From the NCBI GenBank assembly GCA_037176705.1, contig CM073907.1:10137001-10201000 (forward strand): a DNA stretch of 64,000 nt, given 5' to 3'. Source of the DNA: Molossus alvarezi. Its lineage: Eukaryota; Chordata; Mammalia; Chiroptera; Molossidae. The position numbers were made by a program, and so were the translations under genes. This document shows positions 22,461 to 34,440 of the stretch, one piece after another; within the stretch, counting starts at the first letter, position 1; each line of letters starts with the position of its first letter. The notes beneath the pieces are model-generated. The model searched no databases, was not told where the DNA came from, and saw nothing but the letters and a program-made list of their open reading frames with translations.

Positions 22461-23029
22461 GTTGACTGCTCATGAGGTGACTCGTGTTCGCACTTGCATT
22501 GCTATTTCGATTTTTGAAATGCGGGGTCATATAGGTTTATTGTATTTGTGACTCTTCGCCCTGAGGGTCGAAGTTTGAAAACCAGCACACAGTTCTATAC
22601 TCTTGAAGTAGCTAGGGCATGGGTATCTGCTGGTTCCAATGAGTGAGCTCAGAACCTAGCACTGGTCCTTCTAAAAGAGCTCCTCACATTGAGTCACCTT
22701 TTAGGGTTTCAGGGCGCCTAAAAGACCATGTTTTAGAAAAAATAATCACTGATATAAAAAAAAAATCCAACTAGAACGTGTAAAGTGTGTGTTTCAAACG
22801 ACGATTACTATACAGTATACCACACCAAAAAAATTACTAAAATATATAGATATACACAATGTAATATATAGCAGATATGTACAGAGTTTTTCATTTAAAT
22901 TCATTATGTATAAATAAAGTATACTGAAGTTTATAAATAAAGTATACTTTCATATGCAATTACAAAAAAATAGCCAGTGACATGAGAGAACTTCTGTGTA
23001 AAACTGCCGGTCAACAATGTGTTAATTTC
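22461..23029. other. Unique AT-rich sequence
   Basis: Includes a short direct repeat, TATAAATAAAGTATACT, at about 22909 and 22932. No gene seen. Confidence 0.45.
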
Positions 23030-23182
23030 TTGATTTCAGGGTGAGAGAGAGAGAGAGAAACATCCATCCGATGATCCATCCTTTCATTGGTCGATTCTTG
23101 CATGTGCCCTGACCGGGGATCCAAGCCGAAACCTTGGCGTACTGGGATGACATTCTCACCAACTGAGCTACACAGCTGGGGT
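23030..23182 (-). mobile_element. Type C Ves-like SINE
   Basis: Minus strand: CCAGCTGTGTAGCTCAGTTG, then CCAGTACGCCAAGGTTTCGG, CCCCGGTCAGGGCACATGCA, a CT tract and CCCTGAAATCAAG. It has the same design as 4275-4440 and 59585-59764. Confidence 0.85.
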
Positions 23183-23998
23183 TGAAGGTGACATTTTAAT
23201 CCCTGAGTGGTGGCGCTGACTGTGCTTTGTGGCACTTGTGATTCCAAGTCACCTTTCTGACACCGGAAGGAGAGGCATGTGGTCCTAAACTGCTTCCACC
23301 TGCGGAAACAGGTTGCATTTCAAGCAGGGTGAGCCGGGGTGCACCATTTGGAAGCGGTTTGCAAAAATGCCTCCATCCTCTGGGGGCGGCGGCCTGTGTG
23401 CCTGTCGTTTCTGAGAGCCTCCAGGCTCGACTGTCAATCAACTGGGAATCAAGGGAGGAGGCTGAACAATTTTCGAACATCACAGAGCCCGGCTGCCATT
23501 CGATGTCACCGTGCACTAGCCGCAGAGCAGTCGGGGGACGTGCTGTGTAACACTGTGTCATGCTCGGAGCCCGACGGCCTCAACTTCACAGCCAGCACCC
23601 GAAGCTAATTGTGGTTCAAGCTGATAAACACGGGGCTGCAAATGGCTCGAATCGCCGCCGTCCGACCCTGCAGTAAAAAGCTTGCCTCTGACAGCGTCCC
23701 CTTATCAAGATGGCAGATAGACAAATGTCAAACAGTTTGAAGGTTTAATTTATTTAGAGCACAAGGCAAAACCTGACATGCCCTGTGCGGGCTGTTCATT
23801 TGCACGGTGGGGCTGGGGAGGGGAGAGGAGGAAAAAATGGTGAAATTCCCAGGACGTGCGTGCTGACTACAGAAATATGTACCGTCACCTTGCTTTAAAC
23901 GGATGGATCGAATTAGAAACTTTTCTAATGAATAATAGCTTGGTTTATGGCAGTCTAAATATATAAATGCCTTTACAACTCTTACAAAGATAGCCTCA
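23183..23998. other. CpG-bearing unique sequence, possible regulatory element
   Basis: 23195-23700 is richer in CpG and GC than its surroundings but codes for nothing I recognise (121-codon minus and 89-codon plus frames overlap without domains). From 23600 there are TGATAAAC, CTTATCAAGATGGC and AGATAGAC (GATA/E-box words), and from 23890 TTCTAATGAATAATAGC. Candidate enhancer; untested. Confidence 0.3.
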
Positions 23999-24028
23999 TC
24001 ACACACACACACACGCACACACACACAG
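23999..24028. repeat. (CA)n microsatellite
   Basis: About 14 CA units with one CG interruption. Confidence 0.95.
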
Positions 24029-24104
24029 GGACAGAGGCACACACACCCCAAACAGGCCACATTATCTGCAACTATGAAGTACAGTCTCTTAAAATGTTTC
24101 TTTT

Positions 24105-24328
24105 GCCCTGGCCAGTGTGGCTGAGTTGGTAGAGTGTTGTCCTATGCACCAAAAGGTCACCGGTTCCATTCCCAGTCGAGTTCCATTCCCTGAGTTTTGG
24201 GCTTCATCCCCAGTAGGGGGCTAGCAGGAGGCAGCCGGTCGATGTTTCTCTCGCACATTGATGTTTCTCTCTCTCTCTTTCCTTCTCCCAGGAGTAGTCC
24301 TCTCTCTCTTAAAAAAAAAAAAAAAAAT
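24105..24328 (+). mobile_element. Diverged type A-like Ves SINE
   Basis: GCCCTGGCCAGTGTGGCTGA, then CACCGGTTCCATTCCCAGTC. A local duplication (GTTCCATTCCC at about 24162 and 24180) lies in the B-box region. The linker has two GATGTTTCTC motifs and ends in poly-A at 24310. An older member. Confidence 0.88.
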
Positions 24329-25393
24329 CAACAAAAACATATTTTAAAAATCTTTAATTTCTTTTGTGAATTTGTGATTCTTCAAGCAGTCCCAAGAAGT
24401 TAACGTAATAAACCCACTCTATGTAACATCCTCAGGCATCGAATGACTTTGCTAATTATTTACCTGCTGAACAGCCTACAATGTCCTTCTCTTGTGTAGC
24501 CAATTTGAAGGCTACAAATCAATCAAACAATATAAGCAAACTTACTTTAAAATTTGATTTAACTGAGGAGAAGGGGGGAATAAAAAAAACCTTCAAGATG
24601 AATCTCCTTACACGTTGTAATGTAAAACAGCGTTGGTTTATACGCTGGTGTCATGAATTACCTATTTTAACAATAGCAAATTGGCTGGAGAATCGTAGAT
24701 CTTCATTTATAAGACAGTGGTAAAACAATGCTATATAAAATAGCATGATTTATTGAACTTGGGAATTTCAGTAAAAGGCTGAATGGCTTACAGATCCAGT
24801 AAGAACTGTCTCTTTTGATGATCACATTTAATCTGGTGGGAACTGTCACCGCTTCCTGCCAAGAAAAGATGTCATGCACCTTCTGCGAAACCTCCGCAAC
24901 TTCCTGTCTATCACTGAGCTCCGTGGAAACTTCGGTCCCCACTGTCTCCTTGAAAATGTGTGTGCACCGGGAGGCATCCCCGTACTTCCCGACTGGCTGC
25001 CAGTGAAGCAAAATAAAGGAAGACTTAAACTTCACAATTGCCAATAATGAGCAATCATTACTCAAATTACTCCAAGCACTGATTAGGTTTAAAGTAATGA
25101 AGAAACCAGCATAATCAATCATCATCAACCCAAAGGAAGTCAATCCGTGTGGAGAGACCCTAGGAATTAGCACAGGGCTCCCCCTACAGGGTTCCAGGGA
25201 CAGAAGAATGGCAGGTTGGCTTCAGGACACAGGTACCCCCATTTTTGTATGCTGGTGGCCCCCACTGCCAGCCCAGAGTTCTGAAAGGAGGGAAACAAAA
25301 TTCAAAGTCTCTTTCCAAAGGGGGCTCTTTCTAAACAAGCAGTCCTAATTGAAACACGGTGTAAACCGTGGTGGTGTGCACATGGCATTGCTA
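24329..25393. other. Unique TAAT-rich sequence, possible regulatory element
   Basis: The 156-codon minus frame at 24703-25173 shows no recognisable domain and no codon pattern, so I do not call it. GCAATCATTACTCAAATTAC, CTGATTAGG and ATAATCAATCATCATC near 25050-25130 are homeodomain/PBX-like words. Confidence 0.3.
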
Positions 25394-25635
25394 AAGTAAC
25401 TAAACACTGCCCGGCCAGTATGGCTCGGTGGTTGAGCATCGACCCCAGGCACCAACAGGTCGCTGGTTTGATTCCCAGACAGAGCACATGTGCAGGTTGT
25501 GGGCCAGATCCCCAGTCAGGGGCACGCAGGAGGCGGCCAATCGATGTTCTCTCTCATCAATGTTTCGATCTCTCTCTCCCTCTCCCTTCCTCTCTCTCTA
25601 AAATCAATAAAGAAGAAAAAAGAAGTAAGTAAACA
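25394..25635 (+). mobile_element. Type A Ves SINE with TSD
   Basis: The body is 25409-25622. GGCCAGTATGGCTCGGTGG, B box TGGTTTGATTCCCAG, CT tract, and AAAATCAATAAAGAAG. AAGTAACTAAACA (25394) and AAGTAAGTAAACA (25623) are a 13-bp TSD with one mismatch. Confidence 0.95.
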
Positions 25636-25678
25636 AAAGTATGAAGGCAATCATACCTACACACAATAAGGAATTAGA

Positions 25679-25708
25679 TGGATAAATAGATGGAGGGAGG
25701 GAGGGAGG

Positions 25709-25742
<34 letters not shown>
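25679..25742. repeat. (GGGA)n(GA)n tract
   Basis: GGATAGATGGAGGGAGGGAG passes into about 17 GA units. A purine-only tract. Confidence 0.93.
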
Positions 25743-25746
<4 letters not shown>

Positions 25747-27205
25747 AGACAAGAAAACTTCCAACTGTGCTACAGGGTGACCAATCACTTTAGTTTAACA
25801 GGAATGAAGTGTTCCTAGGATATGGATTCTCAGCTTTAAAAACAGGCCAGTCCTGGCAAACCAGGTTGAATCAGTCACCCTACTACTATATCTTTCCAAG
25901 AAGGTGATGTTTTCAAACGCAATTGATATTAATTATAGTAGCAACATCATGAAGAAGGAACCAGAATATAATAACTAGCACATTTTACGAAAATCCCTCT
26001 TGGCTACTCTTCCCTGCAAAAGAGAGCAACTTTCAAAGCGAGTATAAAATATTCTTCGTAAGTACCTGTGCAACATTTGGTTTCTCCCATTTCATCAGGG
26101 AATCTGCCGGGCCAAGAAATGTCTCCTCGCAATGTGTTTTCCATTTTGCCACCCTTGCCAACTGATTGGGATTCTGTGTATCTGAGAAAGGATTATACTG
26201 ATACCTTTGAGTATGAGAATGAGTCAGTTTACCAGACCCCAAAAGAGGTCACATAAAAAGGAAGTTCAAGTTACTGAACACACCTAGAAAATTTGCGATC
26301 ACAGATACACACACACACACACAGCATCAGGGGAAACATACACCATTTTGAATACAGCTATTTGTTGATCGATTTGGAAGATACCTGGTTGCATTCTGTC
26401 CAATACTATTCTACTGAGCAGATATAATTCCAAAGAGAAATCAACTGCCTACCTGATTTAACTGCGTGCACCTAAATGTGTGGGTGCGTGCTTAGCTGGG
26501 GTGTGATTTATAGTGTCTAATGAAAATGACATATAAATGTGCACAATCTCGTCCTGGCCTTTATTTATTTATTTATCTTTGCAAAATTAGATTGGTTAGG
26601 GAAGGAATAGAAAAGCAGGGCGTTTCAGAAAGATGGATTATACGTTAAAGTATTTTTGAAAATATTTACGCAAGTTTCATGCTAATGGGGCCCTTAATTG
26701 AACTGCAATGTTGTGAACTGCTTCTTACCTCCAGGTTCTCGGAGACAGTGACAGAACTAGTCTTCTTCTAGCAAAAGTTTCTACATTACCCTTATTTAAA
26801 ATGTATGTGGACCATCTATCTTTGACAACAATAATAAATTATTTCCATGGTAACCGGAGATAGAGCCAAATTGATGTCATCTCCACGTAGCAACAAAGGG
26901 GCTGCGGAGAAAGTTTCCTGTCAATGTTTTGGTCAAGACACTGCATTGTAAACATTTTAAAACGAGATGATCACGACTGTGATGGAAGGTGATCGGGCTA
27001 TTAGAAAATGAATTGTCAGAGGAGAGGTAAATTATCCTTTCGGCAAAACGAGAAAGAACGAGGCTGGGAGAGAGAATACCACCTATCTAGCTTTTGTGGA
27101 CAAGAAACAGAAACTGGTTTGGGCTCTTAACAATAATAATCCAAACTACATAATAATAAAATTTGTATTTATTTTTATTTTTTAAATAAGTATGTTGAAA
27201 AAAAA
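25743..27205. other. Unique sequence, possible regulatory patch
   Basis: No gene seen. A CA repeat lies at 26307-26323. At 26840-26900 an RFX X-box-like CCATGGTAACC (26845) is followed by GTAGCAAC (26887) and ACAAAGG. Regulatory function is a guess from motifs alone. Confidence 0.3.
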
Positions 27206-27402
27206 TTTTTTTTTTCTTTATTGATTGAAGAGGGAGAGGAGGAGAGAAACATCGATGAGAGAGAATATCGATTGGCCGCCTCCTGCATGCCTCCCACTGG
27301 GGATCAAACCCACAACCTGGGCATGTGCCCTGACTGGGAATCAATCTGGTGACCTCTTGGTGCATGGGTCAACACTCAACCACTGAGCCACACCAGCTGG
27401 AC
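27206..27402 (-). mobile_element. Type A Ves SINE
   Basis: Minus strand: GTCCAGCTGGTGTGGCTCAG, B box AGATTGATTCCCAGTCAGG, a shortened CT tract and CAATCAATAAAG plus poly-A. TSD uncertain because the flanks are AT-rich. Confidence 0.92.
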
Positions 27403-27529
27403 AATAATAAACCTTTTAAATGAATAATAACTTGTCGTGAAAATGGCCAACCCCAGCAAGGAGTTCGTGCAGAGAGGTGGTGTGAAGGCATAGGGTCCGC
27501 TTCCACTTGTAACATCAGCAAGAGCAACC

Positions 27530-27910
27530 TGTCAACAATCATGCTCTCGTCCTAGCTTGACTAACTTCTACCCCCTTCTCTGGTTTTCCATGGAGCCTGT
27601 TCTCACACATTATCAAAATGTGCCACCCCCACCTCCCATTCCTCATCCCCTTCACTCCACTCCGTGTTTCGCTTCTTTTTTCAATAAAGAGCACTTATAA
27701 CCTGGTAATGTGATATTTCACCCATTGATTCTCTTCCCCCAGTTGGTACCTCTGCCACCAGTAGAAGGTAAGCTTCTTGTGGGCAGACCTTCTTCTATTC
27801 CTGTAGTTAACAGACATAACCATCAACGGCTCAAATACCCACGTGGACCAGGACAGCCTCTCCAAATGACAGGGACTCATCGTATGTTGAGTGGATGAAT
27901 GACTGTCACT
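27530..27910 (+). mobile_element. LINE-2 3' end relic
   Basis: L2-like order: pyrimidine-rich text, GAGCACTTATAACCTGGTAA, TTGATTCTCTTCCCCCAGTT, AGAAGGTAAGCTTCTTGTGG, and an end TGTTGAGTGGATGAATGA. No coding part is left. Confidence 0.65.
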
Positions 27911-28047
27911 GCTGACTGATTACATAAGTGTGAGTGGCACTGGGCTGCTTAGTCCAGAGGATCATGTCATAGTCAGGTGCAATACCAGCTCCTGCCACTT
28001 GCCAACAATAACCCAACTTTCTCCCAGCTAGTTTTTGGGTTTTTTTG

Positions 28048-28296
28048 AAGAAACTAAACAAACTGCCCAGCCGGTGTAGCTCAGTGTTTGAGCGTCAACC
28101 GGTGCACCAAGAGGGGTGCCAGTTTGATTCCCGGTCAGGGCACATGCCCAGGTTGTGGGTTCGATCCCCAGTGGGGGGCATACAAGAGGCGGCCGATCGA
28201 TGTTCTCTCTCATTGATGTTTCTCTCTCTCCCTCTCCCTTCCTCTCTTTCTAAAATCAATAAAGAAAAAACATTTTGAAAAAGAAAATAAACAAAC
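28048..28296 (+). mobile_element. Type A Ves SINE with TSD
   Basis: The body is 28065-28280. GCCGGTGTAGCTCAGTGTTT, GATTCCCGGTCAGGGCACAT, and tail AAAATCAATAAAG. AAGAAACTAAACAAAC (28048) and AAGAAAATAAACAAAC (28281) are a 16-bp TSD with one mismatch. Confidence 0.96.
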
Positions 28297-29094
28297 ATCC
28301 ACATCCCTAATTCCTGTGTTCACAAAACCACCACACAGATGGTAACTGTGGAATACCCACGGCGCTGGGTTTCTCGTGCGATCCTTCCGTCTTACACAAA
28401 CTTCACAGGTGACCAGGGATTTGGGGAAGCAGCCTCGGTCTCCTACCTTCGCCTAAAAGATGGTCTTCAGCCCATCATGTTCCACTCTTACCATGCTGTG
28501 TTTTTTCCTAAGCTCTGGTCCCTTTGAGCAAAACTGCCATCATAATAAAGGAGTTTCTTCATCCACCTGCCGGTTATCAATTAATGATGCCTCATTAGAC
28601 AAGTCACTTGGAACACTGATAAGGTTTCCCTGAACACAAAGGCCAGCCAGATCGATTGCCTGCCCACCTGTGGCTCGGGAGTGGACAGCCAAAGGTTAGC
28701 CTAGTTCGTAGGGGCCTCCATCGCGTCAGCAGAAATTAGCAAGAAGGTGGCCACGTTGTCAATAGAGCACAGGGACAATTAGTTAATGATCAGGGAACCA
28801 GCGGCGGGGGAATTGATAACAGAATGAGCCATCTCGGGTACATCTGCATGCATGTAGGAAATCTGTAGCACAGTAAAAAGCATATGATTGCAGCGAGGAA
28901 AATGATGGGCCTTGAAACCAGACTAAACGAGAACTTAACCGTGAGCAGAGATATGTCCAACTTGGAGGAAGGTCATGGCTATGTCAGAAAAATACAGTAG
29001 CACCAGTGAAAGAGATTGATTATTAACCCTCAACTTTGCTTTTTGCTTGACATTCACACAGGCCTTCCCTCTGAATATGGATCCATTGACTGAT
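28297..29094. other. Unique TAAT-rich sequence, possible regulatory element
   Basis: At 28560-28830 GGTTATCAATTAATGATGCC, ACAATTAGTTAATGATCAGG and GGAATTGATAACAG cluster homeodomain and GATA-like words in SINE-free DNA. No frame of note. Confidence 0.3.
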
Positions 29095-29250
29095 TGATCG
29101 GTTGTCCATTCATTCAGCATATATTTATTGAGCACTATCATGAGCCAGACACAAGGGAAAACAATGGCGAATGATCGGGTCTTTGTCCCTGCTCTTCAAG
29201 AAGTGAAATTCTGCAGGGAAGTCAGATTTTAGGATGAGAGAGACTATTAC
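29095..29250 (-). mobile_element. LINE-2 3' terminus, reverse orientation
   Basis: CATTCATTCAGCATATATTT and ATTGAGCACTATCATGAGCC, then AATGGCGAATGATC and CCCTGCTCTTCAAGAAG, are the reverse complement of the common L2 3' end (an AATAAATATTTG...ATGAATG-like end). Confidence 0.72.
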
Positions 29251-30743
29251 CATTAAATACAAATTGTTGTGTGTTGAAAATGTCCTGAAGTATTCAGGCG
29301 TTGGGGGAGAGAGAGACCCTTCAGATTGTTAGGATGGGAGACTGAATTGAAATTTGAAGTCTCTGTTGCATTTGTCTTCCTAGAACATGCCAGTTCTTGG
29401 GTGTCCCTCTGAAGCTGAGGTGGAGTTTCCCCCAGAAAAAGGACAGGAGTGAGGTTGATGGGGCCTGGACCGTTGGAAGCGTTAGAAGTGAAGATGTCGT
29501 CAGCTTGGATCTCTCCTGCTTTATTTAAAATTCTGCTGTGGCTTTTGCCTACGGGCGTATCTACAGTCACTGAAAATGACGCAGTTGTCTGAGGTCCTTT
29601 TCCTGACAGTTGACAAGTCCCTTGAACCTGCTGTCATTTAAACTGCCGCCGTGGGAAATGGTGTAGATACAAAGTCACACCGCACACGTACCCGGAGAAG
29701 GGTTTCCAACGTGGGAAGAGATGTCACAGTGCTTCGTGTCACCTTGCAAGAGACGCTTCCAGCCGACACCGGACACCGGGCAGCTTGTCAGGAAGGCCAA
29801 GTCATGAGGTCTCAGGGATGACAAATCCCAGAACTCGAGCAAGCCCTCCTGAGGTCCTTCTCAACAGTGCACAGCCAAGTCTCCCAGGCCAACTTCTCAG
29901 GGCGGGGATCCACCCAGAACCCACCGCGCCCACTTGTCTCCAGGTCAGATCAGGCCCACGCCAGAGTCAAAGGTCAGGCGTTGGTCAAAGATGATTCCAT
30001 TTCAAAGTTTCCAGCTAAGGGTAAACCGGTTATGTCCCTAGATTTCAGTATGTGTAACTTCATCTCATATTGGCATTATTTCTCTCACTTGCACCCCCCA
30101 AGTCCCTGAGTAAAATACATTCCAGCCAAATTTATTTTTACTTTGCGACAGGCCCATTGATATACAATTGAACTGATTACCCAGCCAATTCTCCCACAGG
30201 GTCACAGAAAACTGACCTACCGGGTAGTTTTCATGTGTTAACTGGGTTCTTCGTGCAAGGACACATCTTATTGTTCTTTTCTTTTTCTTTGTCATTTGGA
30301 GGACACATGAGAAAAGGTGGTTCTTGAAATGAAAATCCCAACTTATTCTAATTAAAGCATGTTGGTATTACAACAAACTGGATGTCTCCAGCTATGAGTT
30401 TACAATAATTTCTCTTCACTGTTTTTACATTTCTGTGCCAACAAGGCTAATAATATACATACAAATAAAGCCATCTACTACTTGGATTATAAATAAAGAA
30501 TATAATTCCATTCAGACTCATTCTCTCCACTCAGTCATTCACTCAAATTGGTCCAGGGAATCCAGGAGTAATTTGGTTTTTATGGAGATAAAACTAGACT
30601 TTGAACTGACCATTTGTAATAGTAGCTCTGAAATGTTTGGCTCCAGATGGGGGCAGAGGGGAGAGGGATGTGGAGGAGAGGGTTAGAGTTTTTCATCGTA
30701 TCTGTTCTCGATTTTTCCATAATTATTTTTAGAAATGATTAAA
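29251..30743. other. Unique sequence, no gene seen
   Basis: About 1.5 kb without young SINE. The 105-codon minus frame at 29253-29570 is not recognisable. Nothing functional can be assigned. Confidence 0.4.
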
Positions 30744-30952
30744 GCCCGGCCAGTGTGGTTCAGTGGTTGAGCGTCAACCCATGCACTAAGAGGTCGCCAG
30801 TTCGATTCCCACTCAGGACACATGCCCAGGTTGTGGGCCCGATCTCCCGCGAGGGGCATGCAGGTGGCGGCCAATCGATGTTCTCTCTCATCGATGTTTC
30901 TCTCTCTCTTCCTCTCCCTTCCTTTCCAAAATCAATAAAAAAATTTTTTTTT
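30744..30952 (+). mobile_element. Type A Ves SINE
   Basis: GCCCGGCCAGTGTGGTTCAG, B box CAGTTCGATTCCCACTCAGG, CGATGTTCTCTCTCATCGAT, and tail AAAATCAATAAAA. AATGATTAAA before and AACTATTAAA after may be an aged TSD. Confidence 0.95.
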
Positions 30953-31026
30953 AACTATTAAAAACCCCAATCTGTTCATAGTTGGGCATCTGACCACATA
31001 GACAAAGACTACATTTACCTTTTATT

Positions 31027-31029
<3 letters not shown>

Positions 31030-31061
<32 letters not shown>
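31030..31061. repeat. (CA)n microsatellite
   Basis: About 15 uninterrupted CA units. Confidence 0.97.
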
Positions 31062-31063
<2 letters not shown>

Positions 31064-31879
31064 GATGGGACACCCACAGGTTTACAGTTGTGAATACACA
31101 AAATACAGAGTTTGTTCTTGCATCATTTATTAATCACCACGTTATTTTCCAGAGGAACGACTAGTAGACCTACCTCGGCCCACGTGGAAGGAACGGGCTC
31201 ACACAATTATGGAGGTGAAGCCTCACATGAGCTGTCTGCCAACTGGAGGCCCAGGGAAGCCCATGGGAGAGTTGCCATCTAAGTCCGAAGGGCCTGAGAA
31301 GTGGGGGGCAATGATGTGAAGGCAGGAGAAGACCAGGGCTCCAGCTTGGGGGCCAGGCAGAGAAGACTGCCCCTCAGACCCCCAGCGCATTGGGTGAGGG
31401 CCACCCCCACCGGGAGAGCAACCTCTTTATTCAGTCTGCTGCCTTAACTGCTGATGTCATCAAGACACCCTCAAAACGCACCCAGGAAGAATGGTCAGCC
31501 ACATGTCTGGACACCTCGTGACTAGATCAAGTTGACATGCAATGAGCCGTCACAAGCAACTTGTCATTGAAAGTCCTGCCCAGCGAGATGAACATGGAAG
31601 TAGCGGGTCTGAGTTCTCAGACGTGTCCCCGAAGTGAAGCCAGCAGTCACCCCTCACCCTGCCCCGGTGACGTCCCTGAGACGGGTGGAGTGGGACCTCT
31701 ACCGAGCCATGACTTGGTGACCATATAACCACCGTGGTACCCTGCGGTTACCCACAGTTTCAGAAGAGGAAATACACTTCTGTCTGGTTGAAGCAACTGG
31801 TATTTTTGTCGACCAGAGTTGAATCTAATCTTAACTCTTTGACGATGAAAAGAATGGCAGGGGAGAAAAAGGCATGAAT
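31062..31879. other. Unique moderate-GC sequence
   Basis: No repeat family or gene recognised. Confidence 0.4.
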
Positions 31880-32090
31880 GTATATCAAGCGTTTATTATT
31901 GTTCTCTGTGGGCTAGTGAGATGAATAACCAAAGTGAATGGTCCAGTAGCGACTTTCTCATTTTAGGAAGGAAAAGACTGACCCTCAGGAAAGTGCAGTA
32001 TCTTCCCTGCATTCATAAAACGAGGGTGTGACCACGCCAGGTTTCGACCAAGTTCTGACTCCGAACCGTGCTCTGCTTCCCAGAATCTAC
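31880..32090 (-). mobile_element. MIR SINE relic
   Basis: Plus strand shows the reverse MIR order: TTTCTCATTTTAGGAAGG, GACTGACCCTCAGGAAAGTG, AGGGTGTGACCACGCCAGGT, TTTCGACCAAGTTCTGACTC. Strongly diverged. Confidence 0.7.
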
Positions 32091-34240
32091 CAGAAGCTGG
32101 TTATTACCAAGGCAGAGGGTAAAATCATTTTTCAGTGCCCAGGGTCTGTAACGTTTCATACAAGATTTTTGTGCCATGAGAACCCCGGAATGAAAGTGAA
32201 CTCAACGTGAAATACATTCATTCCTGGAGTAATTTCTTAAGTCGGAATACTGCATTCCTTTCCAAATATCTAGAATGCTAATTTTCAAATAACTAAACTC
32301 AATGTCAAAAATGATGTGCCCTTATTTCCATATCTCTTAAAGATTAAACCTTGAGTGAAATTTGGCAGGTCTTCTCCCCCCTTCTGTGAGAATTACTTGC
32401 ACTAAGTTGCAATGTAATTAGCACATCAAAGTGACTGATTTGAGCTTGTCCAATCGTTCTCTTTATCTTCCTATGAGCTTAGAAAAGTCCCTTATGCTTG
32501 GAGACTTGGTTTAGGATTATTTTCAAATATTTTCTTTTATACAGTGGAGGGATTTGCCAAGGTTTATTTTCAGTTCTTACATTCTGTCAAGCCTTCAAAG
32601 ATGACTTCTTACATTTCAGTGGTCTTAACTGAATTGCCCGCCCAGTACTATTAGGTATAATAAGAGGCCGGGCTTCATTGGTCTATGAGAGAACACCACG
32701 GATGCTCAAAAGAGCCTCTTAGAAGATGGGGATACAGAGGGATGCAGGAGAGACGTGTTTGCCTTCTGACCCACCTGCCTTTCCATTGATGTTCAGATAC
32801 TGAGCTTTATGGGTCTCGGTGCTTTGACACACAGCATCCAATTATTTTCCATTTAGACAGAGTGGTCAGCACCTTGTCTGTCTGACTCTGAGCATGGGTT
32901 TCCTACGTTTCAAAAGGAAGAAGAATACGTTTCAAAAGAATAAGAAGAGGTTTGCAGATGTTTGACTCCTTTCCTTCTTCCACACATTTTAGTAGTTTGA
33001 ATTCTGACCAGGAAGGATGATTGGACTGGAAGGAAGTTTGGCACGGAAGCATGGCACAGGTATTATGGGTCTTGGGGACTGACTCGGGCATTGGGCATCT
33101 CAATTCCTTCCTCTCTCTAATATCCCACACCTGTCTAACATCCAATCCTACTGGGCTTCATCTCAGAAATGGAATTCTAATTTCCTTTAGATCCCTCAAT
33201 GCCACTGAATTTGTCCAGAAATTTCAATCATATTTTTTTAAAAACTGGTAGTCCAGTTGGTTGGTGTTTAGATAGTTCATATCAACTTGGCTCAACTAAT
33301 CAATTTTATCTCATCAGCCAACATACGTTGATTGCCTGGCTGAATGAGCTAATATGTTTAGCTCTGTATGGTATGGTATGAAAAAGTGTTAAATTCCGAT
33401 ATCAGATTTGAGTTTCTTCAAGGAAGAGTTCAAATTTTATCGAAAACTATATTTTAATGGCCCAATTAGCACAAATCATAACATTTTTACATAAGTAGGT
33501 TGCATACCAGAGCACTACATCTTATGAGTCTTCCCCAAGGAGCACTGGAAAGTTCAAGTATGCTTAAGGGAGAGATTTAGTAGTCGCCTACAGGATTGTG
33601 TTACCATCTCAAAAATGCTCTTTGATTTAGAACTGACAGTTCAAGTGTGATTATAAATTATAGAGTAAATCATGATGGGCAAGGGGAATAAATATTATTC
33701 TGGAGGGTTTGCAAGACATTCTCTAGACACAAGAGAGCCTTAAATCAGCTAGTCTGCTTACTTTTCACTCCCTATAGAATAGAGGCCAAAACTATGGAAT
33801 TTTGATGGAGTAATACCTTCGATGAAAGTTAGATTCTATCACTCTACTAAAAATAAAAAATAAAAAAAAAGAATTACTTCAATTTTAATGGGTTCAAAAT
33901 ACTTATGATTATTTAAATCAATTTTCCAAGCCTTAGAAAAGTTAAGAGATGCAAATTAATCTGGTCATTAACACTCAAAGAATATAACATGCAAAAGAAG
34001 ATGTCTTATATTCAGTCAGAAAGAAGAGGAATTACAGGTGCTCTCTTGGGCAAGTTGAGAACTCAACAGGAATAACAACTACATTGAGCTGGGTGAGCAG
34101 AAGCCCGTGTTGAGATGGACCCATGGAGAACCACCATTATTGCCACAAGGTCATGGTAGCATTGGGCAGCAATAGAAGGCTGAAGGACATGCACAGACTA
34201 GGCCATCAATTGATTTGTTTATTGAATGTTTAGTGGATTT
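32091..34240. other. Two kilobases of AT-rich unique sequence
   Basis: No young SINE, no gene. A short palindromic patch at 32635-32672 (GCCCGCCC to GGCCGGGC) and an A-rich run near 33850 are the only landmarks. Confidence 0.4.
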
Positions 34241-34440
34241 TTAATCTCTTTTCCAGTTTTATTGAGATATAACTGACATCTAACACTATGTAAATTTGAG
34301 AAGTACAACATGTTGGTTTGATACGTATTGCAACATGAGGACACCGGAGTGTTAGCTAACACCTCCATAGTGTCACATAGTTGCCATTTCCTTTTTTGGA
34401 GTGAGAACATTCAAGATCTACTTTCTTAGTGACCTTTCTG
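34241..34440 (-). mobile_element. LINE-1 3' UTR relic (L1M type)
   Basis: CAGTTTTATTGAGATATAAC, TGACATCTAACACTATGTAA, AGTACAACATGTTGGTTTGA and AACACCTCCATAGTGTCACA are the reverse complement of the mid-age mammalian L1 3' UTR. Confidence 0.8.

Noticed and set aside
23195..23700. Possible CpG island promoter
   Set aside because: CpG is enriched by eye but moderate, and no exon or transcript start can be seen; kept only as a weak regulatory candidate.
24703..25173. 156-codon minus-strand open frame
   Set aside because: No domain, no splice or promoter context, and other frames are open nearby. The DNA looks more like non-coding sequence.
25679..25742. Repeated units that might suggest a CRISPR-like array
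   Set aside because: Simple GA repeats with no spacers; the host is a eukaryote.
27127..27415. Possible long 3' transduction for the SINE at 27206-27402 (ACAATAATAA on both sides)
   Set aside because: The shared words are simple AT-rich sequence and occur several times nearby, so they do not prove a TSD.
32635..32672. Helitron-like TATAATAAGAGGCC and palindromic ends
   Set aside because: Lacks the Helitron 5' TC start, 3' CTRR end and hairpin; no second end found.
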